Positions 40,196-49,583 of a stretch of DNA of 64,000 nt are shown one piece after another. The notes beneath the pieces were generated by a model. It searched no databases. It saw only the letters and a list, made by a program, of their open reading frames with translations, and had not been told where the DNA came from. Each line of letters begins with the position of its first letter. The stretch's first letter is position 1. The DNA is taken from the NCBI GenBank assembly GCA_020629135.1, contig JAHDDX010000005.1, positions 1-64,000 on the forward strand. Reading direction: 5' to 3'. A program made the position numbers and the translations under genes. This stretch comes from Hellea sp. Its GTDB lineage: Bacteria > Pseudomonadota > Alphaproteobacteria > Caulobacterales > Maricaulaceae.

Positions 40196-40267
40196 TCGAA
40201 CCCCCGATACGCTTCCACGTATGCCGGTTTTCAAGACCGGTGCTTTCAACCACTCAGCCACCCACCC
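40178..40267 (-). tRNA. tRNA-Ser(UGA)
   Basis: Minus strand GGGTGGGTGGCTGAGTGGTTGAAAGCACCGGTCTTGAAAACCGG...variable arm...GGGGGTTCGAATCCCTCCCCACCCGCCA; anticodon TGA; CCA encoded. Confidence 0.97.
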
Positions 40268-40512
40268 GGACAGAGCAGGGGGAATAGTGCGTTTTGGCTG
40301 GGTGATCAAGCCCATGATGAATAAAAATTTCCAAGAAAATGTAACGCTTCATTTACTCTAAAAAGTAGGCTTAAGTTAAGGATGAAAAAAAAGCACTTAT
40401 TAAGCGTATATTCTAACCCGGACTTAAACCTGATTGTTTAGGTTACTAATCAATGAAGAGAAATTGGGGGCGCAGATCTCCACTCTGAAACATGATTGGT
40501 GAAGGTGAAATA

Positions 40513-41598
40513 ATGGACAAAGGTGGTATCAAGTCGATAGCGGTCGTAATGGGCGGGTTTGCAATAATGGGGCTGGGCGCATGCTCAACCACACAAACCG
40601 TAAAAGTGTCCAGTGCGGCGCCGATAACGTATAAAGTTGGTCAGAGCGACTCTCAATATGCATCGATTGAGACCCCGTCGGAACAACGCATTCAAACCCC
40701 GGCTTATCGTCAGGAAGCACCGCGTTTACCGGCCCCACAGCTCAATACGCGCCCGGCGCCCAACCTTCCGCAATATGATCTCTCATCAATTGATCGGGAG
40801 CTTTATAAACACCAAAAAGTCGGCAAGCCTTATAAAGTCATGGGTCAGAAATATACGCCTCGCCACAATCCGGACTATGACGAACAGGGTGTCGCGTCCT
40901 GGTATGGGGATAAATTTCATGGCAAGCCGACAGCAAATGGTGAGATTTACGACAAGCTCGCTATGACAGCCGCCCATAAGACTTTGCCGCTCAATAGCTA
41001 TGTGATTGTGACTAATCTTGATAATGGCCGCGTTTTGAAATTGCGGCTTAATGATCGCGGTCCATTTATTGGCGGTCGTATTATTGATTTGTCCGAAGCC
41101 GCAGCCACAGCCCTCGGCGTGAAATCCAAGGGGCTTGGAAATGTTCGGGTGCAATATGCCGGCCCTGCTGATCCGTCCGATGCCGGGCGCCTGTATCAAC
41201 CAGCGCCTCAACGGCCAGTGGTTGAAACCCCGCAGCAAGTCGTCGAAGACCTGACCCGCGAACCAGATACAAACAGCCAAGCCAAGCGCGAGGCCTATCG
41301 CCCACTGCGCGAGCAAGCTGCACCTTTGGCGGGCCTTCCACAGGATAACCCCTATGCGCAGGTCCCTGATATTATGGGCCCCGTACCGGAACTGGTCATG
41401 GAAACCCCTAATGTCGGCGCCGAAGTGGCGCTACCGGAATTACCGGCTATTCCTAAGGCTAATCCTAAAGCGCAGGATGAGGGTGTAGTTACACTGACGA
41501 TCAAAGGCCCTATTCATATGGCCCGGTCTGATCGTGAAAAATCAGACGCCAAGTGGATCCCGGCCGTTCATAAGACGCAAACAAATACACAAAAGTAA
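40513..41598 (+). CDS. rlpA: Septal ring lytic transglycosylase RlpA-family lipoprotein
   Basis: Lipobox GLGACST; GVASWYGDKFHGKPTANGEIYDKLAMTAAHKTLPLNSYVIVTNLDNGRVLKLRLNDRGPF. Confidence 0.92.
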   Translation: MDKGGIKSIAVVMGGFAIMGLGACSTTQTVKVSSAAPITYKVGQSDSQYASIETPSEQRIQTPAYRQEAPRLPAPQLNTRPAPNLPQYDLSSIDRELYKHQKVGKPYKVMGQKYTPRHNPDYDEQGVASWYGDKFHGKPTANGEIYDKLAMTAAHKTLPLNSYVIVTNLDNGRVLKLRLNDRGPFIGGRIIDLSEAAATALGVKSKGLGNVRVQYAGPADPSDAGRLYQPAPQRPVVETPQQVVEDLTREPDTNSQAKREAYRPLREQAAPLAGLPQDNPYAQVPDIMGPVPELVMETPNVGAEVALPELPAIPKANPKAQDEGVVTLTIKGPIHMARSDREKSDAKWIPAVHKTQTNTQK

Positions 41599-41637
41599 TC
41601 CGCGGGCTTGTTCCCGGGCTCAGACTGTGGAATTTAA

Positions 41638-41663
41638 TAGACGCACCTTTGGGTGCGTTTATT
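41638..41663 (+). terminator. Terminator after rlpA
   Basis: ACGCACC-TTT-GGGTGCGT-TTATT hairpin. Confidence 0.6.
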
Positions 41664-41685
41664 GATTCTGGCTTTGGACACATTT

Positions 41686-42822
41686 GTGACGCGATTATTT
41701 TTCCTTTTTGCCCTTTTATTATCGTCGCCCGCCTGGGCACAGGACGACGGATTTAAGACCCCCGCACCCCATGCGATTATAATGGACTATGATACCGGCG
41801 TTATTTTATTCGAAAAAGATGCAAGACGGCCGATCGCCCCGGCCTCAATGACAAAAATCATGACCGCTGAAATGATATTTGATCAATTGCGCAGCGGTGC
41901 CATCACCCTCGATACAGAATTCCCGGTCAGCGAAGAAGCCTGGCGGCGCGGCGGTGCCAAATCCGGGTCTTCGACCATGTTTCTCGATCTTAACTCCTCC
42001 GTGCGCGTGGAAGACCTTTTACGCGGTGTGATTATTCAATCGGGCAATGACGCCTGTATTGTATTGGCCGAAGGCATAGCCGGGTCAGAAACGGCCTTTG
42101 CGGATATGATGACCGAACATGCGCGCAAGATCGGGCTTAAATCTGCGACGTTTCGCAATTCAACCGGCTGGCCGCATCCTGATCACAATATCAGCCTTTT
42201 GGATCTGGCCAAGCTCGCCCAGCGTACAATCCGGGATTATGCCGAATTTTATCCCATATATGCCGAGCGCAGTTTTAAGTGGAACGGCATTACCCAGGGC
42301 AATCGCAATCCCTTGCTCGGACGGTTTACAGGGGCTGATGGCCTGAAAACCGGTCATACAGAGGCTTCTGGTTATGGTCTGGTGGCCTCGGCCAAGAGAG
42401 GAGATCAACGCCGGATCGTGGTCGTCAATGGCCTGGATAGTAAAGCCCAACGCCGGGATGAAAGCCTGCGCCTGATGCAGGCCGCCTTTGATCAGTTTAA
42501 AGTTTATGATCTGTTTGCGCAGGACGAAAAGGTTCATTCCGTACCGGTCTTTATGGGGCGGCAGGACAAAGTTGAGGCGCAAGCATTTGGAGATATCAAG
42601 GTCGGACTGGCTCGCGACGAATTTAACAGCATTAAATTGCGCGTAAAATCCAAAGAGACGATTGCGGCGCCAATCGCCAAAGGTGAACATGTCGCGGATC
42701 TGATCGTTTCTGTTCCGGGGCGCGCGGATCAGGTCTATCCGCTTCATGCGGGATCTGATGTAAAGCGAAAATCGGCTTTTGGGCGCGCGATGAGTGCGCT
42801 GGCAGGCATCATAAGAGGCTAA
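41686..42822 (+). CDS. dacA: D-alanyl-D-alanine carboxypeptidase (PBP5/6-like)
   Basis: GTG start then TRLFFLFALLLSSPAWAQ signal; RPIAPASMTKIMTAEMIF (SxxK), SGNDA, KTGHTEASGYGLVASA; ORF open from 41653. Confidence 0.93.
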   Translation: MTRLFFLFALLLSSPAWAQDDGFKTPAPHAIIMDYDTGVILFEKDARRPIAPASMTKIMTAEMIFDQLRSGAITLDTEFPVSEEAWRRGGAKSGSSTMFLDLNSSVRVEDLLRGVIIQSGNDACIVLAEGIAGSETAFADMMTEHARKIGLKSATFRNSTGWPHPDHNISLLDLAKLAQRTIRDYAEFYPIYAERSFKWNGITQGNRNPLLGRFTGADGLKTGHTEASGYGLVASAKRGDQRRIVVVNGLDSKAQRRDESLRLMQAAFDQFKVYDLFAQDEKVHSVPVFMGRQDKVEAQAFGDIKVGLARDEFNSIKLRVKSKETIAAPIAKGEHVADLIVSVPGRADQVYPLHAGSDVKRKSAFGRAMSALAGIIRG

Positions 42823-42823
42823 T

Positions 42824-43483
42824 ATGGAACGCGGTCAATTTATTACCTTTGAAGGCGGCGAAGGCACGGGCAAAACCACCCAGGCGGAGCGTCTTGCCGA
42901 TACGCTGAATGCCATGGGCTATGAAACCCTGTTAACCCGGGAGCCCGGCGGAACTTTTGGCGCTGAGGCCATTCGTGATCTTGTCCTGTCCGGTACTCAG
43001 GACCGTTGGTCGGGCATGACCGAGCTTCTTTTGATGTATGCCGCGCGCATCGATCATGTTGAAAAACTTATCCGTCCGGCGCTTGAGCGGGGTGTATGGG
43101 TCATCAGTGATCGGTTCGCCGATTCCTCTATGGCTTATCAGGGGTATGCCCGGGAACTAGGCAAGGAACGTGTCAAAGCCGTGCATATGGCTGTCATGGA
43201 CGGGTTTGAACCCGATTTGACCATTTTATTTGATCTGGACCCTGTGCTTGCCATGAAGCGCGTTGAAATGCGGGGCGAAGACCTCTCAAGGTTTGATTCC
43301 GAAACTATGGCTTTTCACAATACTTTGCGGGAGGCCTTTGCGGAAATCGCCCGGGAGAATACACCGCGTTTTGAAGTATTAGACGCCAGCGCGAGTCGGG
43401 AAGCGGTTGAGACCCGAATTCTGTATTTTCTCGCCCAACGTTATCCGATGATATCTGAAAAGCTGCTCGATGAGACAGGTTGA
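42824..43483 (+). CDS. tmk: Thymidylate kinase
   Basis: FITFEGGEGTGKTTQAERLADTL, TREPGGTFGAEAIRDLVLSG, DRFADSSMAYQGYAREL. Confidence 0.97.
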   Translation: MERGQFITFEGGEGTGKTTQAERLADTLNAMGYETLLTREPGGTFGAEAIRDLVLSGTQDRWSGMTELLLMYAARIDHVEKLIRPALERGVWVISDRFADSSMAYQGYARELGKERVKAVHMAVMDGFEPDLTILFDLDPVLAMKRVEMRGEDLSRFDSETMAFHNTLREAFAEIARENTPRFEVLDASASREAVETRILYFLAQRYPMISEKLLDETG

Positions 43484-44531
43484 GACACCCGAATTTCCTG
43501 AAGCAGACCGCGCGACAGGTTGCGCGCATCCCCGAGAGATCTATGAGCTGATCGGCCATGAAAAAGCCGAGCACAAATTTATTTCTGCACGAAAGGCTGA
43601 CCGACTGCATCATGCGTGGCTGATCACGGGCGAACCTGGTATTGGCAAGGCGACGCTGGCTTACCGCATGATACGGTCTATTTTAGGCGGACAATCCAGA
43701 TTGGAGAGCAGCCTGGATATTCCGGCCAGCGATCCAGTGTCTCAGCGGATAGAAAGTCAGGGGCATGGTGATCTGTTTATTTTACGCCGGCCCTATGACC
43801 ATAAGACCAAGAAACTTCGATCTGAAATTCCGGTAAGCGAAGCCCGGGGCTTGACCGAGTTTTTTTCAAAGCGACCTTCCGAGGGCGGTTGGCGGGTCTG
43901 CCTGATTGATTCCATGGATGAAATGAACCGCAATAGCGAAAATGCGATTTTGAAATCTCTGGAAGAGCCCCCAGAGCGCGCCATATTAATCTTGATTTCA
44001 AATCATCCGGGACGTCTTTTGCCGACGATCAGGTCACGTTGTCTAACCTTATCCCTGCGTGAAGTGCCGGAAGCGCAAATCATGAGCTGGCTTCGAACGC
44101 AAGCGGCTGAGCTGGACGAAGAGACCTTAAAAATCGCAGCCAAACTCAGTCGTGGCGCGCCGGGTCGGGCCTTGTCTCTGGCGCGAAATGCGGATGCGGT
44201 CTTGGGCCCGCTCAAGCGCTATCTCGATAGTCTGGATAACCGGGACGCGAGGATTGACCAGAAAATCGCCAATACATTAGCCGGACAAGGGCAGGATACG
44301 GCGCGAGCCTTGTTTTGGGATGCGTTGCAGGATGTTTTGAAATCTCAGGCGGTTTACGCCCATTCCGGAGATTGGGACACGGCCTTTAAGCCCATATCGA
44401 TCCCAAAAGACGCCTCGAACTGGCGCCAGCATTGGGAGCGCGTCGTGCATTTGCAAAACCGGGAATCCGCCATAAATATGGATAAGAAATCGGTCATGCA
44501 GGATGTTCTGGCCGCAATCAGGGCCCGCTAA
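43470..44531 (+). CDS. holB: DNA polymerase III delta prime subunit
   Basis: AWLITGEPGIGKATLAYRMIRSIL, CLIDSMDEMNRNSENAILKSLEEPPERAILILISNHPGRLLPTIRSRC. Confidence 0.94.
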   Translation: MRQVETPEFPEADRATGCAHPREIYELIGHEKAEHKFISARKADRLHHAWLITGEPGIGKATLAYRMIRSILGGQSRLESSLDIPASDPVSQRIESQGHGDLFILRRPYDHKTKKLRSEIPVSEARGLTEFFSKRPSEGGWRVCLIDSMDEMNRNSENAILKSLEEPPERAILILISNHPGRLLPTIRSRCLTLSLREVPEAQIMSWLRTQAAELDEETLKIAAKLSRGAPGRALSLARNADAVLGPLKRYLDSLDNRDARIDQKIANTLAGQGQDTARALFWDALQDVLKSQAVYAHSGDWDTAFKPISIPKDASNWRQHWERVVHLQNRESAINMDKKSVMQDVLAAIRAR

Positions 44532-45316
44532 TGTTTGTCGATAGTCACGTAAATCTTCATGGCGAGAAATTTGCCGATGATCTGGATGAAGTCGTTTCTC
44601 GCGCCCACGCCGCGAATGTCCCTTATATGCTTAATATCTGCTGTAACCTGAAAGACGCCGAGGCGACAATAGCTGTGGCAGAGCGGTTTGATAATATGTG
44701 GGCGAGCATCGGCACGCACCCTCATGACGCCAAGGACAATCCCGAGATTAAACCGAATGATATCAAAACGTTATGTGATCATTCTAAAGTTATTGGGGTG
44801 GGCGAAACCGGGCTGGATTTCCACTATAATTTCAGCGATCGTGAGGTCCAGCTGACCAATTTTCAAGCCCATATAGAAGCCGCTCGCGAAACACAGCTTC
44901 CGCTGATTATTCATACGCGAAATGCGGATGAGGACATGATTAAGATCCTCGAACGCGAGATGAAATTGGGCGAATTCCCCGCGCTTTTACATTGTTATAC
45001 GTCAGGCGAGACGCTCGCGCGAAAAGCCGCTGATATGGGGTGTTATTTCTCAATGTCAGGCATTCTGACCTTTAAAAACGCGCAAGACGTCCGTGATATC
45101 GCGTCCTGGCTTCCCGAGGACCGGATCATGATTGAAACCGACTGTCCATATCTGGCGCCGGTTCCGCATCGCGGCCGACGCAATGAGCCGGCCTATGTGC
45201 CTTTGGTCGCCCAGGCTCTGGCCGATATACGGGGGTGGAGTCTGGAAGAAACAGCTGAACGCACCACAAACGCGTTTTTTAATCTGTTCACCAAGGCCAA
45301 AAAGGTCCCAAAATGA
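44531..45316 (+). CDS. TatD-family hydrolase
   Basis: VDSHVNLHGEKFADDLD, GETGLDFHYNFSDREVQLTNFQAHIEAARETQLPLIIHTRNADEDM, IETDCPYLAPVPHRGRRNEPAYV. Confidence 0.95.
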   Translation: MFVDSHVNLHGEKFADDLDEVVSRAHAANVPYMLNICCNLKDAEATIAVAERFDNMWASIGTHPHDAKDNPEIKPNDIKTLCDHSKVIGVGETGLDFHYNFSDREVQLTNFQAHIEAARETQLPLIIHTRNADEDMIKILEREMKLGEFPALLHCYTSGETLARKAADMGCYFSMSGILTFKNAQDVRDIASWLPEDRIMIETDCPYLAPVPHRGRRNEPAYVPLVAQALADIRGWSLEETAERTTNAFFNLFTKAKKVPK

Positions 45317-46116
45317 GCCTCACGGTCACTATACTCGGCTGTGGCTCATCTGGCGGCGTCCCACGGGTTGGCGGGGATTGGGGCATTTGCGATCCAAACG
45401 AGCCAAAAAATCGACGGTCCAGATGCTCAATTCTAGTCGAAAAAACCGCCAAAAATGGTGAAAAAACCACAGTCATCGTTGATACGTCTCCGGATCTTCG
45501 CGAGCAATTACTTCGTGCGGGCACTCAACGCCTTGATGCGGTGGTGTTCACCCATGATCATGCCGATCAGACCCACGGCATAGATGATGTGCGCGCTATG
45601 GCCTATCGGCAACGCAATCGCATTCCTGTCTATATGGATGAACACACAAAAAATCATTTGTTTCAACGGTTTAATTACATTTTTGAAATGCCTGAGGGGA
45701 GGGTTCATCCGCCGATTATGGAGCTTAAACCTCTGTTTAAAGACGGAGATCGCATGACGATTGAAGGCCCGGGCGGAAACATCATTTTTGAAGCCCTCGA
45801 GCTTAGCCATGGGCCGACGCCATCATTTGGCTTTAAAATTAATGACAAAATCGTCTATTCGCCGGACGTCTGGGATATACCTCAAACCAGTTTTGATCGC
45901 ATAACAGGCGTCGATGTGTGGATTACGGACGCATTACGCTACAATGAGCATCCAACCCATGCCCATGCCGACCGGACCTTGGCCTGGGCCGCGCGCGCCA
46001 AACCGAGCAAATTGATCCTGACCAATATGCATATCGATATGGACTACGCGACGTTGAGCGCAGAACTTCCAGCGCTCATTGACGTTGCTTATGACGGCAT
46101 GACAATTACAGTTTAA
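45313..46116 (+). CDS. MBL-fold metallohydrolase (PhnP-like)
   Basis: LGCGSSGGVPRVGGDWG, VVFTHDHADQTHGIDDVR, LTNMHIDMDY. Confidence 0.93.
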   Translation: MSLTVTILGCGSSGGVPRVGGDWGICDPNEPKNRRSRCSILVEKTAKNGEKTTVIVDTSPDLREQLLRAGTQRLDAVVFTHDHADQTHGIDDVRAMAYRQRNRIPVYMDEHTKNHLFQRFNYIFEMPEGRVHPPIMELKPLFKDGDRMTIEGPGGNIIFEALELSHGPTPSFGFKINDKIVYSPDVWDIPQTSFDRITGVDVWITDALRYNEHPTHAHADRTLAWAARAKPSKLILTNMHIDMDYATLSAELPALIDVAYDGMTITV

Positions 46117-46614
46117 GTGACTGTATTCCAATTGTTTTTACAAAGAATGCGACTTCGTTATTTCTCATAATATACATTATGCGAATTGCTTCTGTAGTGG
46201 CAAGTGTCATTGGTCGTTTTCTTTATTTGTGGGAATTTGTCCCTTCCAAGGTCAAATTTAATTCGTGATCTTACATTTTAGTCTAAACAACTTTGTCAAA
46301 ACTGAATGATTTCAATGGCGGGAGGTCTAGCTAACTCTGTCTCGTGACAGGTGGTTTTCTTTATTTGTGAGAATTCTCAGTTACTAGCCCCTTTTTCGTC
46401 AAAGTTTATGATGGTTTGCCAGTGATTGCGAATTCGGACATTAGATTTTCATTGCAATGTCCCCTCATCCTTAAATCCCTGTGTTAGAGTGAATTTGTAT
46501 TTGAGGCCTATTTTTGCCATTCAAATAAGGTAGCCCGCAATCCCGATTAAGTAAGTATATGGTTCCGCTTATTTAGCAAATTTATTTAATTTCCGAGTTC
46601 CGAGCCAATTAAGG

Positions 46615-47328
46615 TTATCTTCGATTACGTTTTTTCAAATCTCTTTCGACTTCTCCTTTAGGACTTACAGTGTAACTTCTAGCAGTCGACGGAGGAACAT
46701 AGGCCCCGTACGTTGTTGTGTAGGCATTGTTTGAGGTGCCAGCGTTGATCGATGAGCTAGAAGGTGTTGGCCTCACAACATTTTCACTGGCCGAAGTCCT
46801 CCTGGATGCGATATCGGAACCTGTTTGCTGTATGGTAAGCGAGACGGCCGATGTGCCCGCCGTTAAATCGCGCGAACCGAACTTTTTCCAAGATTGCTTT
46901 TTGATCGCTGCGTGTTCCCGTTTTGCCGTCCGATAAATGTCTCTTTGTTTCAGATATCGATCAACAAGATTGTTTACTTCCTGGCGCGCATTTTCAATTT
47001 CACGTCGTTTCTCCGCATTATTGGGAATTGATATTGTTGCATAGCCATTGCTCGATGATTTTCGATTTTCAAGTTTTGCCAAACGGTTGTCTGCGGTTCG
47101 GTATAATCCTCCGATATTTTTCAGTTCTTTCAGTTGAATTTTACGATTGGCCTTTGCTTTTTTCCTTGCTGATTTATACGCTTGCTTAGCTTGCTGTTTT
47201 GTCAAAGGAGCATTCACTTTCTCAATCGGTCGAGGTTTTATATTACTTGGCCGCGCCTGTGCCGTGAAGCTTGTCGAAACTAATATCGCTGACAACGCTA
47301 TGAGCCAAAATAGTTTTCTAACCAGCAT
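46615..47328 (-). CDS. Hypothetical secreted basic coiled-coil protein
   Basis: Signal peptide LFWLIALSAILVSTSFTAQA then KQQAKQAYKSARKKAKANRKIQLKELKN coiled-coil-like region; last gene of the minus-strand run. Confidence 0.7.
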   Translation of the reverse strand: MLVRKLFWLIALSAILVSTSFTAQARPSNIKPRPIEKVNAPLTKQQAKQAYKSARKKAKANRKIQLKELKNIGGLYRTADNRLAKLENRKSSSNGYATISIPNNAEKRREIENARQEVNNLVDRYLKQRDIYRTAKREHAAIKKQSWKKFGSRDLTAGTSAVSLTIQQTGSDIASRRTSASENVVRPTPSSSSINAGTSNNAYTTTYGAYVPPSTARSYTVSPKGEVERDLKKRNRR

Positions 47329-47376
47329 GTCTATTTTCCTTTTCTATTCTTGAATGAAGGCATTAAGCCAATTCTC

Positions 47377-48054
47377 TTATTCCGGAGATGAATCGTGGAG
47401 AACGAATGTGCGATTTGCGAAATCTGCTTGTCCAATGAGTTGATCAAGATCAGGATGTGGATCAACGGCACTATGAATTGGCCGCCTTGAAAACGTCATC
47501 AAATCCTCCGGTTCTACGACCGAATCCCAAATCCTGAGATTTGCAATCGCCCCTTTGAAAGGCGACTGAACACCATCTGCGGTACCAATCCAAAAGCCTG
47601 CGGACGGCATTTCAGAAAACTGAGCATTGAAGTCGCCGCTCATTTTATTATCGACCATGACCATAATCGAGTCGCCGAGATTTGCGATCGCCACAAAATG
47701 CATTAACCCGTCGGTGAAATCGAACGGAACAATATAATCATTGCTCTCTATACTCAGCGATAGGCCGTCACGATTTCGAAGCATTGCGATTAAATAAAGC
47801 GGTCCATTTGGCCCTGCATTAGACAAAATCACCGGATCATAGCCCGGATTTTCCGTCCAATCAGGCATGAGCCAAAATTCGATTGTATTACCGTCAATCA
47901 GGTTTAGAGCGTCGTGAGGAGGAAAAGACAGTCCATTCTGACCATCAAGTTCTAAGACATCTGGAAACTCACCTGCCGTAGCGGTTAGCCCCAAGGTGCA
48001 TAAAGATAACGCAGCTACAATTAAAGCACGGCAATAAATTGTCCACACTAACAT
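47377..48054 (-). CDS. Secreted LamG/ConA-like lectin-fold protein (copy 2)
   Basis: DGNTIEFWLMPDWTENPGYDPVILSNAGPNGP...FDFTDGLMHFVAIANLGDSIMVMVDN...SAGFWIGTADGVQSPFKGAIANLRIWD; paralog of 48889..49548. Confidence 0.82.
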   Translation of the reverse strand: MLVWTIYCRALIVAALSLCTLGLTATAGEFPDVLELDGQNGLSFPPHDALNLIDGNTIEFWLMPDWTENPGYDPVILSNAGPNGPLYLIAMLRNRDGLSLSIESNDYIVPFDFTDGLMHFVAIANLGDSIMVMVDNKMSGDFNAQFSEMPSAGFWIGTADGVQSPFKGAIANLRIWDSVVEPEDLMTFSRRPIHSAVDPHPDLDQLIGQADFANRTFVLHDSSPE

Positions 48055-48055
48055 A

Positions 48056-48880
48056 TCAATTTCGCTCCTTCGGTAATTCGCGCTTCCCTGTATCAGGGTT
48101 TAGGGGAAACCTTGTAGCAGCGTTGTTTAAAGTATTATTTGCAGTTGGCCCGTCCAACACGACCTTTTCACGCGGGACACCAGCGCTATCAACAGCACCT
48201 CGTAAGGAGTTCTGGCCGACCACTCGGAGTTCACTTCCAGGACGTTGAGATGTCCGTGTCTCCGATGTTGTTTTAGGTTGAACTGGATCAAAATTTCCGG
48301 CTTGAGGCCTAGTGTTGATAGGTTCAAATCGCCCGGCTTGAGGCCTAGGGTTGATAGGTTCAAATCGCCCGGCTTGAGGCCTAGGGTTTGTGGGGGGAAA
48401 TGTTCCAGCTTGCGTACGACTCGGTGGCTCAGGAGGTATCGGTTTAGATGGCTTTTCCGGCGGAATCGGTTTCCCCGGTGGAGCTGGTGGCGGTGGTGGC
48501 ACTGAGCTGCTTGTACCCGACCTAAATGAAACAGTTTTATTGCTATTTGATGACTTTCGGGTTTTCAAAATCGATTTGGGTTTATCGCCTGTGATTGCAA
48601 AACTGACGGATTTCTTTGGTGCTACGCGATTAATTTTCTTTCCCGCATCACGTCTATTGGCAGCCTTGAAACTACTTTCTTTCAAAATCCCGCGCGGGGC
48701 CCTATATTGCGCGGGAGATCGCGAAGGTCGCGCCCTATTGCGCTGGGCTGAATCTGAAGCTTTCTGAGTTGGACGCTGTTTTGTTGGACTATTTTGAGGC
48801 GAAGGCCGAGCATCGACAGTTACTGGAACCAGTAACAACATAACTGACAAAATAATAAATATGTAATTTGGGCGTATCAT
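48056..48880 (-). CDS. Secreted Pro-rich repeat protein of unknown function
   Basis: Signal peptide FIILSVMLLLVPVTVDA; PPPPPAPPGKPIPPEKPSKPIPPEPP; repeats RPQAGRFEPINP. Confidence 0.75.
   Translation of the reverse strand: MIRPNYIFIILSVMLLLVPVTVDARPSPQNSPTKQRPTQKASDSAQRNRARPSRSPAQYRAPRGILKESSFKAANRRDAGKKINRVAPKKSVSFAITGDKPKSILKTRKSSNSNKTVSFRSGTSSSVPPPPPAPPGKPIPPEKPSKPIPPEPPSRTQAGTFPPTNPRPQAGRFEPINPRPQAGRFEPINTRPQAGNFDPVQPKTTSETRTSQRPGSELRVVGQNSLRGAVDSAGVPREKVVLDGPTANNTLNNAATRFPLNPDTGKRELPKERN
48299..48388. repeat. 36-bp tandem repeat inside the Pro-rich gene
   Basis: ggcttgaggcctag(t/g)gttgataggttcaaatcgccc x2 plus a partial third; encodes PRPQAGRFEPIN units. Confidence 0.9.
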
Positions 48881-48888
48881 AAAATCCT

Positions 48889-49548
48889 CTACTTTGTTCC
48901 AAGAGAAATGAGTAAATCGCGATTTGAAAAGTCGCTTATCGCGACTAAATGATCTATGGCCGGGTGGTCTTCATAGTCGGGTGGAAAAATATCCTTCCCG
49001 GAAAATTCGATAATTCTGGAAAGATCGAGAGCAGTATTCCAAATTCGCAATTGCGCCAGGGCTCCCATAAATGGGGACGTTTTTCCGTCAGCCGTTCCTA
49101 TCCAAAAGCCGGACGATGGGAGCTTCTCGTAAGACATGGGGGTTACCAAGCGAGTCTTTCCATCGATAAAAATGGCCAAATGACCCTCCCCTTGCACAAT
49201 TGCAATATGGTGGAGAACACCATCTGTGAAATCGAATGCAGCAACAACTTCCTTATCGCCGGAGACGACTCCAATGCCGCTTCGATCTCTTAACATAGCG
49301 ACAATGTAAGATGGCCCTTGTTCTCCCGCATTCGACACCATTACGGGATCATATTGTAATTCTTCAGTCCAGTCGGGAGTTGCCCAAAATTCAATTGTAT
49401 TCCCATCCTCAAGTGACAAAACAGGATCTGGCTCAATGGATATTGAGCTCGCGCCATTAAATTCCGCTATGTCTGGTACATAATCCGACGCATAGGATGA
49501 CATAGAGCACAAGCTCATTATGCAAATGGCTGATACAATCTTTTTCAT
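48889..49548 (-). CDS. Secreted LamG/ConA-like lectin-fold protein (copy 1)
   Basis: MKKIVSAICIMSLCSMSSYASD signal; DGNTIEFWATPDWTEELQYDPVMVSNAGEQGP...FDFTDGVLHHIAIV...SSGFWIGTADGKTSPFMGALAQLRIWN; ORF opens at 49650. Confidence 0.82.
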   Translation of the reverse strand: MKKIVSAICIMSLCSMSSYASDYVPDIAEFNGASSISIEPDPVLSLEDGNTIEFWATPDWTEELQYDPVMVSNAGEQGPSYIVAMLRDRSGIGVVSGDKEVVAAFDFTDGVLHHIAIVQGEGHLAIFIDGKTRLVTPMSYEKLPSSGFWIGTADGKTSPFMGALAQLRIWNTALDLSRIIEFSGKDIFPPDYEDHPAIDHLVAISDFSNRDLLISLGTK

Positions 49549-49583
49549 TATGTTTCCTCTTATATTTACAAGGTCCTTTTCCA

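Noticed and set aside
43777-44215. Several antisense ORFs in holB
   Set aside because: Overlap a clear holB coding region; no independent support.
48299-48388. Possible CRISPR-like array
   Set aside because: 36-bp units are directly tandem with no spacers and in frame within a coding gene; no cas genes in the window.
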